DNA from: Euglena gracilis
Lineage: Eukaryota; Euglenida; Euglenophyceae; Euglenales
DNA length: 64,000 nt
Direction of reading: 5' to 3'
NCBI GenBank assembly: GCA_039621445.1
Contig: CP154956.1
Span: 80,658,474 to 80,722,473 of the forward strand
Shown: positions 62,340 to 64,000 of the stretch, piece after piece
Numbering within the stretch: the first letter of the stretch is position 1
Layout: each line of letters starts with the position of its first letter
Notes under the pieces: model-generated
What the model was told of the DNA's origin: nothing
What the model saw: the letters and a program-made list of their open reading frames with translations, nothing else
Database searches by the model: none
Translations under genes and position numbers: made by a program

Positions 62340-62990
62340 TGTCCATACACTCACTTACTCCCCCCCCCCGGGGTGGGTGACTGGTTTCTGGCCCGGACCC
62401 CCCCCCGGGGGGGGGGAGTGGCAAAAACCACGACCTGGCGCTGGAAAAAAAAATTGGCCTTTTTTTCATGTTTTGGTAAAATTTCCTTTGGATTCCAGGA
62501 TGGCCACCCCCCCCCCCTGGGGGTTGTGACGGACTGGTTTCCCAAAAAAAAGGTGACTGACTGGTTTTTCGAAGAGTGGAGTGACCCCCCTCCTCCCTCG
62601 GGGGTCGGTAAAAAATTGCATGTTGGGGTCAAATAAGAAATTCCCGTGCTTCACACCACTGGGAAATTTCTATTGGGTGGTCCCGCTTGGAGACCCCCAG
62701 CGAACATTTACTCCCCCCCCCCGGGCAGAGACGAACATTGGCCATTTTAATGACCGCCCCCCCCCCCCCCCGGTCAGAGATGAACATTAGCGGTCGTTGG
62801 ACAAGGGGAGGGTCATTTTTGTCCGAATTGCACCTGAGCCGAGGCTCAGGCACACCCCCTAGCGCCTTTGGCGCCATGGGCTCCGAAAATGGCCATTTTC
62901 AAGGGAGAATTGGCTGGGTTGGCAGGCACCGACCCCCCTGGGTGGGGTGTGCCTGCTATGGCAGGCACCTCACAGCACAAGGCATACCCT
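62340..62990. repeat. C/G-run and GTGACTGACTGG repeats downstream of the carrier gene
   Basis: GGTGGGTGACTGGTTTCTGG, GTGACGGACTGGTTTCC and GTGACTGACTGGTTTTTC at 62370-62570; GACGAACATTGGCC/GATGAACATTAGCGG words with C-runs at 62715-62800; palindromes GAGCCGAGGCTC and GCGCCTTTGGCGC at 62833 and 62862; TGCCTGCTATGGCAGGCA at 62950. Confidence 0.65.
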
Positions 62991-64000
62991 TCCCCCCTGG
63001 TTTGGTGAAAAGAAGCCTGAATTAGTGGAAGAAGCCTGTGGATTAATTGTCCACCATCGTATTGGTTTTATTTCAATCTGACAAAGGGAGCATGGAGATT
63101 TGACACTGAAGGTCAAGATCCACGCAGTGCTGCAGACGTCCACCCTGTTTCCTTTGACGCTTCGCATGACACCATGCTGTTGGGGTATTCAGGAGTTTGC
63201 AACCAAAAAAAATTGGCTCAAGAACACTCTTTGGGCATATTTTCTTTTGTTGGTCTAGAATGTGAAGTTTGGAAACTAATCAAAAACAACCCCACCCCCT
63301 TTGCCCACCCACCACCCCTGAACAAAGACCACGCCCAGGTTGGAGGTTGAAGGTACGAGAGAGAATTTTGGGGGATCAAGCTTTCTAAATCAACGCACTG
63401 GCATCATTTTGGCACTGCCATCACTTTGCCCGCCGACCGGGTTTCTACCACCGCCGACTGGAGGGGGTGGTCACACACGTCCCTCTACCTGCAACCCCCG
63501 ACCAGGGGGTGGTTGCACGACTAGGTGCCAAAACAACCCCCGACAATGGCCAGCTCAACCACTTCCAAATTTAGCCCGCTTCTTTGCTCAATAAAGGGAC
63601 GCGGAACGCAAATGCATTCTTGTGTTTTCTGTTTTTTCTTCAATTTTAACATAATTTGCGGTTTTGTGGTCTTTTTGGTGTTTTTTTTCCAAGTGACTTT
63701 TTTGTATTTTTGCTGGAAATGTTGGCCAGGTGGTTGTCGGTTTTTTGTTGGTTTTGCATTTTTTGGTCAACAAAGTGTTTGTTTTTTTATGCAAAACAAA
63801 AATTCTTCCCAGCCAGGGGATTTCTTAAGCCGGAGGGTACCCTACCCCCCGGGGGAGTCCAGCCAGCCAGCCATTTTGCTTTTGAGAGGTTTTTTGAAGC
63901 AAAAAATGCCATTGAAAACCCCAAAAAATTCCAAGAAAAAAGTGTCAATAAATTTTGATTGTGCCAAAAATTGGTCCAATTTTTTAAACTTTCGTTTTTT
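62991..64000. other. right edge, no supported gene
   Basis: Mostly even-composition DNA. AATAAAG at 63590 could end a transcript coming from the left, and the last 400 bases are T-rich. The open frames there have no recognisable domain. Confidence 0.35.

Overview
The window reads as nuclear DNA of a euglenid alga (Euglena-like). The decisive evidence is one complete ADP/ATP carrier gene at 56591-61844 (+). Its reading frame can only be restored by removing five introns without GT/AG ends. In these introns CAG lies at intron positions +4 to +6 and CTG at -8 to -6 (one base off at the first intron), and the ends are complementary beyond that. This is the known signature of euglenid 'nonconventional' introns. 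Four starts (42561, 49421, 53902, 56591) have a pyrimidine-rich tract, then CAG or CCAG, then 8-22 bases, then ATG, as expected for spliced-leader trans-splicing sites; 17906 is a weaker fifth case. Species cannot be fixed from sequence alone.

Genes are sparse. Left part: a proline/glutamine-rich protein in four exons on the minus strand (5498 down to 1765). Middle: the 5' part of an unrecognised gene on the minus strand (27662 down to 27410), a truncated retroelement with aspartic protease and methyltransferase-like domain (28266-29193), and a decayed integrase (about 16780-17010). Right part: two related short genes (42561-43070, 49421-49711), a complete two-exon gene of unknown function (53902-54619), a decayed non-LTR reverse transcriptase C-terminus (minus, about 55800-56285), and the ADP/ATP carrier.

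Most of the rest is mobile or repetitive. The recurring theme is a short word private to each locus, usually followed by a C-run (for example ATAAGAAAC-C(n), AATAATA-C(n), TTATTGT-C(n), GATAATTTT-C(n), or palindromes such as CACTAGTG and CACTGAAAACGTG). The word occurs in clusters at both edges of a unit, often in both orientations, and often beside a long perfect hairpin. Several units have clear terminal inverted repeats and target-site duplications: 48595-50525 (8 bp), 61117-61554 (8 bp), 47900-48583 (6 bp), 46392-47795 (TA), 31013-35615 (AAAA). Three word-bounded units carry an acceptor plus a reading frame, so this looks like a family of gene-carrying hairpin elements rather than inert satellite DNA.

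Layout: 1-6.8 kb proline-rich gene and its repeat-filled introns; 6.9-12 kb word clusters and two inverted, circularly permuted 1.5-kb copies; 12-21 kb low-information DNA, a minisatellite and integrase relic; 21-31 kb word clusters, a 3.3-kb inverted-repeat element, the 27.5-kb gene and retroelement; 31-35.6 kb one 4.6-kb element; 36-42 kb palindrome clusters, a 75-bp tandem array and two tRNA-derived repeats; 42-55 kb gene-carrying hairpin elements and an AT satellite hit by serial insertions; 55-62 kb RT relic and the carrier gene; 62-64 kb its 3' flank.
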